DNA from: Naasia sp. SYSU D00057
GTDB taxonomy: Bacteria > Actinomycetota > Actinomycetes > Actinomycetales > Microbacteriaceae
Assembly: GCF_017916505.1 (NCBI RefSeq)
Contig: NZ_JAFMSZ010000003.1
Location: 124,001 to 188,000 of the forward strand
Direction: 5' to 3'
Length of the DNA: 64,000 nt
Part shown: in pieces, positions 50,356 through 59,469 of the stretch
Layout: the number at the start of each line of letters is the position of its first letter
Numbering within the stretch: the stretch's first letter is position 1
Position numbers and translations under genes: made by a program
Notes under the pieces: generated by a model
What the model saw: the letters and a program-made list of their open reading frames with translations, nothing else
Told to the model about the DNA's origin: nothing
Databases searched by the model: none

Positions 50356-53300
50356 ATGGTGCAGGTCTCCGAGGAGCGCACGGTCGCGCTCGTCCGATCC
50401 TGGCTCGCGCGCAGCGCCGACGCCCCGACCGATGCGGCGGCTGCGCGGCTCGCCGGCGTGCTGCGGGATCCCAAGGGGCTGCCGTTCACGGTCGGCTTCA
50501 TCGACGGAGTGGTGCGCCCCGAGGATCTCCGCGTCGCCGCCCGCAACCTGTGGCGGCTGCGGCGGGTGCTCCCGCGGTTCCTGCCGCTGTACCAGCGGGC
50601 GGCGATCCTCGCCGGCGGGCTCGCGGGGCTGATCCTGCCGTGGCCGGTGGTGCCGATCGCGCGCGAGGTGCTGCGGCGGATGGTCGGCCACCTCGTGCTC
50701 GACGCCACGCCCCGCCGGCTCGGCCGCTCGATCGCGCGGCTGCGCTCCCGCGGCGCGCGCCTCAACCTCAACCTGCTCGGCGAGGCGGTGCTCGGGGAGG
50801 ACGAGGCGAAGCGCCGGCTCGCGGGCACCCGCAAGCTGCTCGCGCGCGACGACGTCGACTACGTCTCCGTCAAGGTGTCGGCGATCGCCGGGCAGCTCAC
50901 CATGTGGGGGTTCGACGAGACGGTCGACCGGGTGGTGGACCGTCTCCTGCCGCTGTACCGCTTCGCCGCCTCGTCGCCGAGCCGCAAGTTCATCAACCTC
51001 GACATGGAGGAGTACCGCGACCTCGACCTGACGCTCGCGGTCTTCATGCGCCTCCTCGACCTCCCCGAGCTGCGGGGCCTGGAGGCCGGGATCGTGCTGC
51101 AGGCTTACCTGCCGGACGCGCTCGACGCCATGCAGCGCCTCAACGGCTGGGCCCGGGAGCGGCGCGGGAAGGGCGGCGCCGCGATCAAGGTCCGCGTCGT
51201 CAAGGGCGCGAACCTCGCCATGGAGCGCGTCGACGCGGCGGTGCACGACTGGCCGCTCGCCACCCTGCCGAGCAAGCAGGAGACGGACACGAACTACAAG
51301 CGGGTGCTCGACTGGGCGATGACCCCCGAGCGCACCGACGCCGTCCGCCTCGGAGTCGCCGGCCACAATCTCTTCGACCTCGCGTACGCGTGGCTGCTCG
51401 CCCAGGACCGCGGCGTGACCGACCGGGTGGACGTCGAGATGCTGCTCGGCATGGCGACGGGGCAGGCGGCGGCGATCAGCGAGGACGTGGGCGGCCTGCT
51501 GCTCTACACGCCGGTCGTGGCGCCCCGCGAGTTCGACGTCGCGATCTCCTACCTGGTGCGGCGGCTCGAGGAGAACGCGAGCGACGAGAACTTCATGTCC
51601 GCCGTCTTCGACCTCGCCTCGGACGAGGGCGTCTTCCAGCGTGAGCGCGAGCGGTTCGCGCGGTCCCTGGCCGCGCTGAGGGAGCCGAGGGAGCTGCGCC
51701 CGAACCGGCGCCAGGACCGGCGCACCGAGCAATACGCCCCGCGGGCCGGAGCTCCGTTCGAGAACGAGCCGGACACCGACCCGTCGCTCCCCGCCAACCG
51801 CGAGTGGGGGCGCGCCATCCTCGCGCGGGCGAAGGACACGCGGCTGGGCGTCGAGACCCTGCGGGAGGGGCGGATCGAGACCGAGGCCGAGCTCGACCGG
51901 CTCCTCGCGGGCGTCGCCCGCGCCGGCGCCGAGTGGGGGGCACGGTCCGGAGCCGAGCGGGCGGCCGTGCTCGAACGCGCCGCCGCGGCGCTCGCCGCCG
52001 CCCGGGCCGAGCTGCTCGAGATCGCTGCGTTCGAGACGGGCAAGACGCTCGCGGAGGGTGACCCCGAGGTGAGCGAGGCCATCGACTTCGCCGCCTACTA
52101 CGCGGAGCGCGCGCGCGAGCTCGACGAGATCCCCGGCGCCGACTTCGTTCCCGCGGCCGTCACCCTCGTGGCTCCGCCCTGGAACTTCCCCGCCTCCATC
52201 CCGGCCGGATCGGTGCTCGCCGCGCTCGCCGCGGGCAGCGGCGTCGTCTTCAAGCCGGCCCCGCAGGCCCGGCGCGTCGGGGCCGTCCTCGCCGAGGCGC
52301 TGCGGCGGGCCGGGTTCCCGCGCGACCTGCTCGCCTTCGCCGACGTCGACGAGGAGACCCTCGGCCGCCGGTTGATCGAGGATCCCCGCGTGGACCGCGT
52401 CGTGCTGACCGGCTCGTGGGAGACCGCGGCGCTGTTCCGCTCCTGGCGCCCGGACCTGCCGCTGCTCGCCGAGACGAGCGGCAAGAACTCGATCATCGTC
52501 ACGCCGAGCGCCGACCTCGACCTGGCCGCGGCGGACGTGGTGAAGTCCGCCTTCGGCCACGCCGGCCAGAAGTGCTCGGCCGCCAGCCTCGTGATCCTCG
52601 TCGGGTCCGCGGCGAAGTCCGGGCGGTTCCTCTCGCAGCTCGCCGACGCCACCCGGTCGCTCACCGTCGGACCCGCCGAGGACCCCGCGACCCAGATGGG
52701 GCCCGTCATCGAGCCGCCCTCCGGCAAGCTGCTCGACGCCCTCACCACGCTCGGCGACGGCGAGGAGTGGCTCGTCCAGCCCGAACGGCGAGGCGCACGC
52801 CTCTGGACCCCCGGCATCCGGACCGGCGTGCAGCCCGGTTCGCCGTTCCACCTCACCGAGTACTTCGGGCCGGTGCTCGGCGTGATGACCGCCGCGAGCC
52901 TGGACGAGGCGATCGAGCTGCAGAACGCGGTCCCCTTCGGGCTGACGGCCGGGCTGCATTCGCTCGACCCGGACGAGGTCACGGCCTGGGCGGAGCGGGT
53001 GCAGGCGGGCAACCTCTACGTGAACCGCGGCATCACGGGCGCGATCGTGCGGCGGCAGCCGTTCGGCGGCTGGAAGCGCTCGTCCGTCGGCGGCGGAGCG
53101 AAGGCCGGCGGCCCCAACTACCTGTACGGGCTCGGCACGCTGCGGCCCCAGGAGGTCGCGCCGGGCGGCGGCCTGAAGCTCGCCGGGCTGTCGAAGCGCG
53201 TCGGGCGCCTGCTCGACGCCGCGACGGGCGACCTGTCCTACGAGGGGTTCGAGTTCGTCCGCACCGCCGCCCGGCACGACGAGGACGCGTGGCAGGCCGA

Positions 53301-53790
53301 GTTCGGAGTCGTCCGCGACGCCACCGGCCTCGGCGTCGAGCGGAACCTGTTCCGCTACCGGCCCGCCGACATCACGCTGCGGCTGCCCGAGGGCGCGCCG
53401 GTCGCGTCCCTCGTCCGCCTCGCCGTCGCCGCGGCGCGAACGCGTGCCGAGACCGAGGTGAGCACGGCCTGGCCGCTGTCCGAGCGGCTGCGCAACGGCC
53501 TGCTCGGCATCGGCATCGAGGTGCGGGACGAGACCGACGACCAGTTCGCGGCACGCGTCCGGGAGGGGCTCGGCACGTCGCGCCTGCGGATGGCCGGCGG
53601 TGAGCCCGGCGCGATCGCCCGCCTCCTCGGCGGCGACCCGGACCTCACGGTCTACGACGGCCCCGTCACCACGGCGGGACGCGTCGAGCTGCTCGCGTTC
53701 CTCCGCGAGCAGGCGGTGTCGATCACCGCCCACCGGTTCGGGGCGCTGGGCGCGCTCGACGGGGTGCTGCCCGAGACGGCGGCCCGCTGA
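50356..53790 (+). CDS. putA: Bifunctional proline dehydrogenase / glutamate-semialdehyde dehydrogenase PutA
   Basis: 1144-aa enzyme degrading proline to glutamate. The N-terminal FAD barrel (about 100-430) has DDVDYVSVKVSAIAGQL, LDMEEYRDLDLTL, KVRVVKGAN and the proline-binding GVAGHNLFDLAYAW. The aldehyde dehydrogenase half (about 480-960) has APPWNFPASIPAGSVLAAL, LLAETSGKNS with Glu706, GHAGQKCSAAS with Cys740, and QPFGGWKRSSVGGGAKAGGP. A C-terminal about 180-residue domain follows. No ribbon-helix-helix DNA-binding domain, so it is not self-regulating. Divergent from the FAD oxidoreductase gene. Confidence 0.96.
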   Translation: MVQVSEERTVALVRSWLARSADAPTDAAAARLAGVLRDPKGLPFTVGFIDGVVRPEDLRVAARNLWRLRRVLPRFLPLYQRAAILAGGLAGLILPWPVVPIAREVLRRMVGHLVLDATPRRLGRSIARLRSRGARLNLNLLGEAVLGEDEAKRRLAGTRKLLARDDVDYVSVKVSAIAGQLTMWGFDETVDRVVDRLLPLYRFAASSPSRKFINLDMEEYRDLDLTLAVFMRLLDLPELRGLEAGIVLQAYLPDALDAMQRLNGWARERRGKGGAAIKVRVVKGANLAMERVDAAVHDWPLATLPSKQETDTNYKRVLDWAMTPERTDAVRLGVAGHNLFDLAYAWLLAQDRGVTDRVDVEMLLGMATGQAAAISEDVGGLLLYTPVVAPREFDVAISYLVRRLEENASDENFMSAVFDLASDEGVFQRERERFARSLAALREPRELRPNRRQDRRTEQYAPRAGAPFENEPDTDPSLPANREWGRAILARAKDTRLGVETLREGRIETEAELDRLLAGVARAGAEWGARSGAERAAVLERAAAALAAARAELLEIAAFETGKTLAEGDPEVSEAIDFAAYYAERARELDEIPGADFVPAAVTLVAPPWNFPASIPAGSVLAALAAGSGVVFKPAPQARRVGAVLAEALRRAGFPRDLLAFADVDEETLGRRLIEDPRVDRVVLTGSWETAALFRSWRPDLPLLAETSGKNSIIVTPSADLDLAAADVVKSAFGHAGQKCSAASLVILVGSAAKSGRFLSQLADATRSLTVGPAEDPATQMGPVIEPPSGKLLDALTTLGDGEEWLVQPERRGARLWTPGIRTGVQPGSPFHLTEYFGPVLGVMTAASLDEAIELQNAVPFGLTAGLHSLDPDEVTAWAERVQAGNLYVNRGITGAIVRRQPFGGWKRSSVGGGAKAGGPNYLYGLGTLRPQEVAPGGGLKLAGLSKRVGRLLDAATGDLSYEGFEFVRTAARHDEDAWQAEFGVVRDATGLGVERNLFRYRPADITLRLPEGAPVASLVRLAVAAARTRAETEVSTAWPLSERLRNGLLGIGIEVRDETDDQFAARVREGLGTSRLRMAGGEPGAIARLLGGDPDLTVYDGPVTTAGRVELLAFLREQAVSITAHRFGALGALDGVLPETAAR

Positions 53791-53835
53791 GCTCGCACCT
53801 CGACCACCGGGGTCGAAGCGAGCTCCTCGATCAGC
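53791..53835. repeat. TTGAGGAGC-type palindrome at the putA/GntR convergent junction
   Basis: GCTCGCACCTCGACCACCGG (53791-53810) is identical to bases 35579-35598. The complement GAAGCGAGCTCCTCGATCA follows, so a hairpin spans the gap and the end of the GntR gene. Same family as the repeats after the serine hydrolase and hemL. Confidence 0.75.
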
Positions 53836-54190
53836 GCTGGAGGGCGGCCCTCACCAGGTCGAGGGCCTCGTCGGCGCCGAGACCGAGGGAGCGGACGCGG
53901 TCGGCGTAGGCGATCGCCGCCTCCTGGGCCTGGCGCTGCACCGGATCCTCGGAGGCCGACGAGACGAGCGTGCCGTTGCGGCCGTTCGTCTCGAGCAGGC
54001 CGTCCTGCTCCAGGTCGCGATACACCTTGGCGACCGTGCCCGGCGCGATGCCCAGCTGATTCGCGAGACCGCGCACGGTCGGCAGCTTCGCGGCGGGCGG
54101 CAGGGCTCCCGAGCGGATGCGGTCGATGAGCTGGCGTCGCAGCTGCTCGCCGGCGGGGGTGCGGTCGCGGGGATCGATCCGGAGGTCCAC
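53831..54190 (-). CDS. GntR-family (YtrA-like) regulator
   Basis: 119-aa repressor with an N-terminal GntR winged helix (PAGEQLRRQLIDRIRSGALP, TVRGLANQLGIAPGTVAKVY, LEQDGLLETNGRNGTLV) and only a short helical tail of about 45 residues. Such small GntR proteins form the YtrA branch, which usually controls ABC transporters; none is adjacent here. It lies 2 bases from the lrp-like gene, so both are likely in one leftward transcript. Confidence 0.87.
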   Translation of the reverse strand: MDLRIDPRDRTPAGEQLRRQLIDRIRSGALPPAAKLPTVRGLANQLGIAPGTVAKVYRDLEQDGLLETNGRNGTLVSSASEDPVQRQAQEAAIAYADRVRSLGLGADEALDLVRAALQR

Positions 54191-54192
54191 GG

Positions 54193-54630
54193 TCAGTCCG
54201 TCCTGCGCTGGATGAGGCGCGACAGCACGATCGCGCTCCGGGTGTGGTCGACGTTCGGCGCGATCCGCACCCGCTCCAGTGCCAGCTCGAGACTCGGGAT
54301 GTCCCGGCTGCGCATGAGCAGGACCGCATCGGCGCTGCCCGTCACAGTACCGGCATAGATGACCTCGGGCACCCCCGACAGGATGCGCTTCAGCTCGGCG
54401 GGGGCGACGGTGCCGCGGCAGAAGATCTCGACGTACGCCTCGGTCGACGAGCCCTCGATGTCGGGATCGACCTGGATCGTGAAGGAGCGGATGACGCCGT
54501 CCGCCACGAGGCGGTCGACTCGCCGCTTCACCGCGGACGCCGAGAGGCCGACCACGCTGCCGATGTCGCCGTAGCCGGAGCGGGCGTTGAGGCGGAGCAG
54601 GTCGATGATCCGGTGGTCGATGTTGTCCAC
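54193..54630 (-). CDS. Lrp/AsnC-family regulator
   Basis: 145-aa feast/famine regulator. The N-terminal helix-turn-helix reads DHRIIDLLRLNARSGYGDIG, SVVGLSASAVKRRVDRLVAD; the C-terminal RAM domain (about 65-140) has IRSFTIQVDPDIEGSSTEAY and YAGTVTGSADAVLLMRSRD. It is divergent from the dimethylargininase-ornithine aminotransferase pair, and Lrp-type proteins commonly control adjacent arginine/ornithine genes. GTG 54630 is set by TACACT 6 bases upstream. Confidence 0.92.
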   Translation of the reverse strand: MDNIDHRIIDLLRLNARSGYGDIGSVVGLSASAVKRRVDRLVADGVIRSFTIQVDPDIEGSSTEAYVEIFCRGTVAPAELKRILSGVPEVIYAGTVTGSADAVLLMRSRDIPSLELALERVRIAPNVDHTRSAIVLSRLIQRRTD

Positions 54631-54636
54631 AAGGCG

Positions 54637-54642
54637 AGTGTA
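54637..54642 (-). promoter_or_regulatory. -10 box for the lrp-like gene
   Basis: TACACT on the minus strand, 6 bases before GTG 54630. Confidence 0.6.
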
Positions 54643-54794
54643 CGAAACGACGTTGCGTGAAAGAGAGCAGAACGGCGGATTCGTGCGTTCGCGCCGACTA
54701 ATCGTCGCGGTGAGCCCGGCACACTGATGACCGGCGTCCCGACCCGGGGCCTCGAATGAGGCGACCTCGTCCGCCCCCGTCCAGGAGGAGAACG

Positions 54795-55658
54795 ATGACC
54801 CTGACCGCACCCGATCCCACCGTCGAAGGCGCCGCGCGCGTCGCCGTGCCGCGCACCTGGCTGATGTGCCGGCCCGAGCACTTCACCGTGGAGTACCGCA
54901 TCAACCCGTGGATGCATCCCGAGCACCCGACCGACACGTCCCGCGCGCTCGCGCAGTGGCAGCGCCTGCACGACCTCTACGTCGAGCTCGGCCATGACGT
55001 CCGGCTGATCGATCCGGAGCCCGGCCTGCCCGACATGGTCTACGCCGCGAACGGCGGGTTCACGATCGACGGCATCGCCTACGCGCCCCGGTTCGCGCAC
55101 CCGGAGCGGGCCGGTGAGGCGCCCGCATACTCGCGATGGTTCGCCGACAACGGGTTCCGCCTCGTCGAGGCTGCCGAGACGAACGAGGGGGAGGGCGACT
55201 TCCTGCTCGTCGGCGACACGATCCTCGCCGGCACCGGCTTCCGCAGCTCCAACAGCAGCCACGAGGAGGTCGGCCGGGTCTTCGACCGCGAGGTCGTGAG
55301 CCTCGAGCTCGTCGACCCGCGGTTCTACCACCTCGACACCGCGCTCGCCGTGCTCGACCCGGTGACCCCGGCCGTCGGCGCGCCCAATATCGCGTACCTG
55401 CCGGGCGCGTTCGACGACCGCAGCCGCGCGGAGCTCGAGCGGCGCTATCCGGACGCCGTGCTCGTCAGCGACGAGGACGCCGTCTGGCTCGGCCTCAACT
55501 GCATCAGCGACGGCTACAACGTCGTCATCGCCGAGCGCGCCACCGGCTTCGAGGCCTCGCTGCGGGAGCGCGGCTACAACCCGATCGGCGTCGACCTGTC
55601 CGAGCTGCTCCTCGGGGGAGGTGGGGTCAAGTGCTGCACGCTGGAGCTCCGCTACTGA
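54795..55658 (+). CDS. ddaH: Dimethylargininase (DDAH-like amidinohydrolase)
   Basis: 287-aa amidinotransferase-fold enzyme that hydrolyses N-methylarginines or arginine-like compounds to citrulline. LMCRPEHFTVEYRINPWM, DMVYAANGGFTIDG, EGEGDFLLVG, FYHLDTALAVLDP with the catalytic His, and the end GGGGVKCCTLELRY with Cys280/Cys281 match the actinobacterial dimethylargininase group. GGAGGAG upstream fixes ATG 54795. The next gene, ornithine aminotransferase, overlaps it, which suggests a joint arginine/ornithine breakdown route under the divergent Lrp protein. Confidence 0.9.
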   Translation: MTLTAPDPTVEGAARVAVPRTWLMCRPEHFTVEYRINPWMHPEHPTDTSRALAQWQRLHDLYVELGHDVRLIDPEPGLPDMVYAANGGFTIDGIAYAPRFAHPERAGEAPAYSRWFADNGFRLVEAAETNEGEGDFLLVGDTILAGTGFRSSNSSHEEVGRVFDREVVSLELVDPRFYHLDTALAVLDPVTPAVGAPNIAYLPGAFDDRSRAELERRYPDAVLVSDEDAVWLGLNCISDGYNVVIAERATGFEASLRERGYNPIGVDLSELLLGGGGVKCCTLELRY

Positions 55659-56890
55659 ACGGGAACGGCCCAGGCCCCGCCGGGAACGCTGCGCTCGCCG
55701 GAGACGCAGCGCTCGTCAGGAACGCGGCGCTCGCCAGGAACTACGCGCCCCTGCCCGTGACACTGGCGTCCGGGCAGGGCGCGTGGGTGACGGGCGTCGA
55801 GGGCCGGCGCTATCTCGACTTCCTCGCCGCCTACTCCGCCGTCAACTTCGGGCACTCGCATCCGCGTCTCGTCGCCGCGGCGAAGGAGCAGCTGGAGCGC
55901 ATCACGCTGACGAGCCGTGCCTTCGACAACGACCGGCTCGGTCCGTTCGCCACCGCGCTCGCGGCCCTCGCCCGCAAGGACCTGGTGCTGCCCATGAACA
56001 CCGGCGCCGAGGCGGTCGAGTCGGCCATCAAGGTGGTGCGCGCTTGGGGGTATCGGCGGAAGGGCGTGCCTGCCGGGCAGGCCACGATCCTCGTCGCGTC
56101 CGGCAACTTCCACGGCCGCACGACCACGATCGTCAGCTTCAGCGACGACGCGAGCGCGCGCGACGACTTCGGTCCGTACACGCCGGGCTTCCGCATCGTG
56201 CCCTACGGCGACGTGGCCGCCCTGAGGGATGCCCTGGACGACACCACGGTCGCCATCCTGCTCGAGCCCATCCAGGGCGAGGCGGGCGTGATCGTCCCGC
56301 CCGCCGACTACCTGCCTGCTGTGCGGGCGCTCTGCGACGAGCGGAACGTGCTCTTCGTTGCCGACGAGATCCAGTCCGGGCTCGGCCGCACCGGAAGCAC
56401 CTTCGCGTGCGACCTCGTGGGTGTCGTGCCCGACCTCTACCTGCTCGGCAAGGCGCTCGGCGGCGGCATCGTGCCGGTGTCCGCCGTGGTCGGCGACGAG
56501 GACGTGCTCGGCGTGCTGCGTCCCGGCGAGCACGGGTCGACGTTCGGCGGCAACCCGCTCGCCGCGGCCGTCGGCCTCGAGGTGGTCCGGATGCTCGAGT
56601 CCGGCGAGTACCAGGAGCGGGCGCGCGAGCTCGGCGAGCACCTGCACGGGCGGCTGCACGCCCTCGTCGGGTCCGGCGTCACCGCCGTCCGGGGCGCGGG
56701 ACTGTGGGCCGGCATCGACATCGACCCGTCCGTCGGCACGGGCCGCCAGGTGTGCCTCGCCCTGCTGGAGCGCGGAGTCCTCGCGAAGGACACTCACGGC
56801 TCGACGGTTCGCATGGCGCCGCCCCTCGTGGTGGAGCGCGACGAGATCGACTTCGCCGTCGACGCGCTGGAGGCGGTCCTCCGCACCTGA
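55631..56890 (+). CDS. rocD: Ornithine--oxo-acid transaminase
   Basis: PLP aminotransferase of 419 aa converting ornithine to glutamate-5-semialdehyde. YLDFLAAYSAVNFGHSHPRL, LPMNTGAEAVESAIKVVRAW, FVADEIQSGLGRTG and LLGKALGGGIVPVSAVV with PLP Lys274 are classical. The start GTG 55631 lies 28 bases inside ddaH; the following about 35 residues are an Ala/Asn repeat made by an 18-bp tandem repeat and are not part of the conserved fold. Its product feeds the second half of PutA encoded nearby. Confidence 0.93.
   Translation: MLHAGAPLLNGNGPGPAGNAALAGDAALVRNAALARNYAPLPVTLASGQGAWVTGVEGRRYLDFLAAYSAVNFGHSHPRLVAAAKEQLERITLTSRAFDNDRLGPFATALAALARKDLVLPMNTGAEAVESAIKVVRAWGYRRKGVPAGQATILVASGNFHGRTTTIVSFSDDASARDDFGPYTPGFRIVPYGDVAALRDALDDTTVAILLEPIQGEAGVIVPPADYLPAVRALCDERNVLFVADEIQSGLGRTGSTFACDLVGVVPDLYLLGKALGGGIVPVSAVVGDEDVLGVLRPGEHGSTFGGNPLAAAVGLEVVRMLESGEYQERARELGEHLHGRLHALVGSGVTAVRGAGLWAGIDIDPSVGTGRQVCLALLERGVLAKDTHGSTVRMAPPLVVERDEIDFAVDALEAVLRT
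55682..55735. repeat. 18-bp tandem repeat, three units, in the rocD leader
   Basis: Units 55682-55699, 55700-55717 and 55718-55735 each follow (A/G)GGAACGCNGCGCTCGCC with few changes, encoding (G/R)NAALA-like blocks before the conserved domain. Confidence 0.75.
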
Positions 56891-57062
56891 CCCCGAATCG
56901 GAAACGGGCCGATCCGCAGAACCGGCCCTCCTCGCCGCCATCGAGGAGGGCCGCCGGGATGACGCCGCTGCCTGATGACCGCGCACATCACCGGCTATTA
57001 CCGTGAAGCGGCGGCGGAATAAAGCCCTCCCCTCCAGCCGCGTGCTTCTCCGCCCGCCGGGG

Positions 57063-57068
57063 TAGAAC
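57063..57068 (+). promoter_or_regulatory. -10 box for the GH13 gene
   Basis: TAGAAC, 6 bases before GTG 57075. Confidence 0.5.
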
Positions 57069-57074
57069 TGACGC

Positions 57075-59351
57075 GTGGACGAGTTCTCCGAGGAATCCGC
57101 GGCCGAGATCGCCGACCCTTCGACTGAGATCACCTACGACGAACAGAGGTACCCGGCCCGGCCCCGCCGACTGCGGCCGCGCGACCAATTCCGGGGTGGC
57201 ACCCTCCGCCGTTTCGCCACCGATCCGCGCAGCGCCAACGGGACCAACCCCGCCTACGTCGAGTGGCTCGTCCGCCAGTCGATGCTGAAGGACGCCGACG
57301 TGCTGAGCCGGCACCTCTCCGGGCAGCCGTCCATGTGGCGCAACCCCTACGCCCGCCCCGACGCGCGGCGCGCGATCGGGACGAGCGACGTGTGGTTCAC
57401 CGCCTATCCGATCTCGCTCATCACCCCGCCCGGGGTGTCCTTCCTGCAGGCCCTCGGCGAGGACCGGCTCTGGGAGGCGTTCGAGCGGATCGGCATCAAC
57501 GGCATCCACACCGGCCCCGTGAAGCGCGCGGGCGGCATCACCGGCTGGCAGCAGACGCCGAGCGTCGACGGCCACTTCGACCGCATCAGCACCCAGATCG
57601 ACCCGGCCTTCGGCGACGAGGAGGCGTTCCGGCGGCTGTGCGACGTCGCGGACCAGCACCACGGCAGCGTCATCGACGACATCGTGCCCGGCCACACCGG
57701 CAAGGGCGCGGACTTCCGCCTCGCCGAGATGGCCTACAAGGACTACCCGGGCATCTATCACATGGTCGAGATCCCGGCCGAGGACTGGCACCTGCTGCCC
57801 GAGGTTCCCGAGGGCCGGGACGCGGTCAACCTCGACCCGGCGACCGAGCAGAAGCTCAGCGAGCACGGCTACATCATCGGCGAGCTCCAGCGGGTCATCT
57901 TCTACACGCCGGGCGTGAAGGAGACCAACTGGAGCGCGACCGGCCCGGTCGTCGGCACGGACGGCGTCCAGCGGCGCTGGGTCTACCTGCACTACTTCAA
58001 GCAGGGCCAGCCCTCCATCAACTGGCTCGACCCCACGTTCGCGGGGATGCGGCTCGTGATCGGCGACGCCCTGCACTCGCTCGGCGACCTCGGCACGAGC
58101 GCCTTGCGGCTCGACGCCAACGGCTTCCTCGGAGTCGAGAAGAGCGCAGAGGGTCTCCCCGCCTGGTCGGAGGGGCACCCCCTCTCGCACGCGGCGAACC
58201 ACATCATCGCGGGCATGGTCCGCAAGGTCGGCGGCTTCACCTTCCAGGAGCTGAACCTGACCATGGAGGACATCCGCGACACCGGTGCGGTCGGGGCGGA
58301 CCTCTCCTACGACTTCGTCAGCCGGCCCGCCTACCACCACGCGCTCGCGACGGGGCAGACCGAGTTCCTGCGGCTCACCCTCACCACCGCGCTCGAGGTC
58401 GGCGTCGAGCCGGTGCAGCTCGTGCACGGGATGCAGAACCACGACGAGCTCACCTACGAGCTCGTGCACTGGGCGACCACCCACCGCGACGACACCTACT
58501 TCTTCCGCCACCGGGAGGTGACGGGCGGCCAGCTGGCCGAGGAGATCCGCGCCGACCTCACCGAGAAGCTGGTCGGAACGGGCGACTACAACCGGGTCTT
58601 CACGCAGAACGGCATCGCCTGCACCACGGCGTCGATCATCGCCGCCTCCCAGGGCTTCGCGCGCCTCGAGGACATCACCGAGGAGGACGTGCCGCTGATC
58701 CGGGACGCCCACCTGCTGCTCGCGAAGTACAACGCGTGGCAGCCCGGCGTGTTCGCACTGTCCGCGTGGGACCTCATGGGCATCCTCACCCTGCCCGCCG
58801 ACGATGTGCGCGAGCTCATCGAGTCGGGCGACACACGCTGGATCTCGCGCGGCGCGCACGACCTGCTCGACACCTCGCCGGACGCCACCCGCTCGCAGGC
58901 CGGCATGCTGCGCGGCCGCTCGCTCTACGGCTCGCTGCCCGCGCAGTTCGAGCAGCCCGACTCATTCGCCGCGGGGCTGACCTCGGTGCTCGACATCCGC
59001 CGCGAGCACTCGATCGCGACCGCCACCCAGCTCGACATCCCCCCGGTCGCGCACCAGAGCATGCTGGTCCTGGTGCACCGGCTCGACGACGGCGACCGCA
59101 CGAAGGAGGATGCGCCCATCCAGGTGACGGTGCTCAACTTCTCCGGCGAGACCATCGAGGGCACCGTGCACTCGGAGGCCCTCGTGCCTCAGCGGAACGT
59201 CGTCGACGCGGCGACGGGCCAGGTGGTGGCGCACGTCGACGACCTGCAGAGCTTCGGGGTGCATCTGGCGCCGTACGCGGGCCTGTTCCTGATCCTCGAC
59301 GGTCAGGTGGAGGGCGGACCGGCGGCGGCAGGCGGCGAGCCGGGGGAGTAG
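57075..59351 (+). CDS. GH13-family alpha-glucan enzyme (trehalose synthase/amylase-like)
   Basis: 758-aa alpha-amylase superfamily protein. The catalytic set is visible: [12 protein letters not shown] with nucleophile Asp347, TFQELNL with acid/base Glu392, and MQNHDE with Asp457. Region I reads [11 protein letters not shown] where the family usually has DxVxNH. A C-terminal beta domain (about 650-745) has [20 protein letters not shown]. It is nearest to actinobacterial proteins annotated as trehalose-synthase-like GH13, but maltose isomerase activity is not shown. No signal peptide; intracellular. It stands alone with a leaderless promoter. Confidence 0.8.
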   Translation: MDEFSEESAAEIADPSTEITYDEQRYPARPRRLRPRDQFRGGTLRRFATDPRSANGTNPAYVEWLVRQSMLKDADVLSRHLSGQPSMWRNPYARPDARRAIGTSDVWFTAYPISLITPPGVSFLQALGEDRLWEAFERIGINGIHTGPVKRAGGITGWQQTPSVDGHFDRISTQIDPAFGDEEAFRRLCDVADQHHGSVIDDIVPGHTGKGADFRLAEMAYKDYPGIYHMVEIPAEDWHLLPEVPEGRDAVNLDPATEQKLSEHGYIIGELQRVIFYTPGVKETNWSATGPVVGTDGVQRRWVYLHYFKQGQPSINWLDPTFAGMRLVIGDALHSLGDLGTSALRLDANGFLGVEKSAEGLPAWSEGHPLSHAANHIIAGMVRKVGGFTFQELNLTMEDIRDTGAVGADLSYDFVSRPAYHHALATGQTEFLRLTLTTALEVGVEPVQLVHGMQNHDELTYELVHWATTHRDDTYFFRHREVTGGQLAEEIRADLTEKLVGTGDYNRVFTQNGIACTTASIIAASQGFARLEDITEEDVPLIRDAHLLLAKYNAWQPGVFALSAWDLMGILTLPADDVRELIESGDTRWISRGAHDLLDTSPDATRSQAGMLRGRSLYGSLPAQFEQPDSFAAGLTSVLDIRREHSIATATQLDIPPVAHQSMLVLVHRLDDGDRTKEDAPIQVTVLNFSGETIEGTVHSEALVPQRNVVDAATGQVVAHVDDLQSFGVHLAPYAGLFLILDGQVEGGPAAAGGEPGE

Positions 59352-59457
59352 TCCCGGCCGGGCCTTCTGTCCTCGTTCCCCGACCGCGCCGTCTCGCCGA
59401 CCGGGAGGCGCCGCCGCAACCCCCGATCCCGAAACAATCCGGCAACACGGCCCTCGC

Positions 59458-59463
59458 TATTCT
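59458..59463 (+). promoter_or_regulatory. -10 box for the ATP-grasp operon
   Basis: TATTCT, 6 bases before ATG 59470. Confidence 0.6.
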
Positions 59464-59469
59464 CGGCTC

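Noticed and set aside
48772-53733. Very long open frame (1653 codons) antisense to putA and the FAD oxidoreductase
   Set aside because: Composition is Arg/Gly/Asp-rich nonsense from GC-rich third-position bias; it covers well-supported genes on the opposite strand or in another frame and shows no family motif beyond the embedded real gene.
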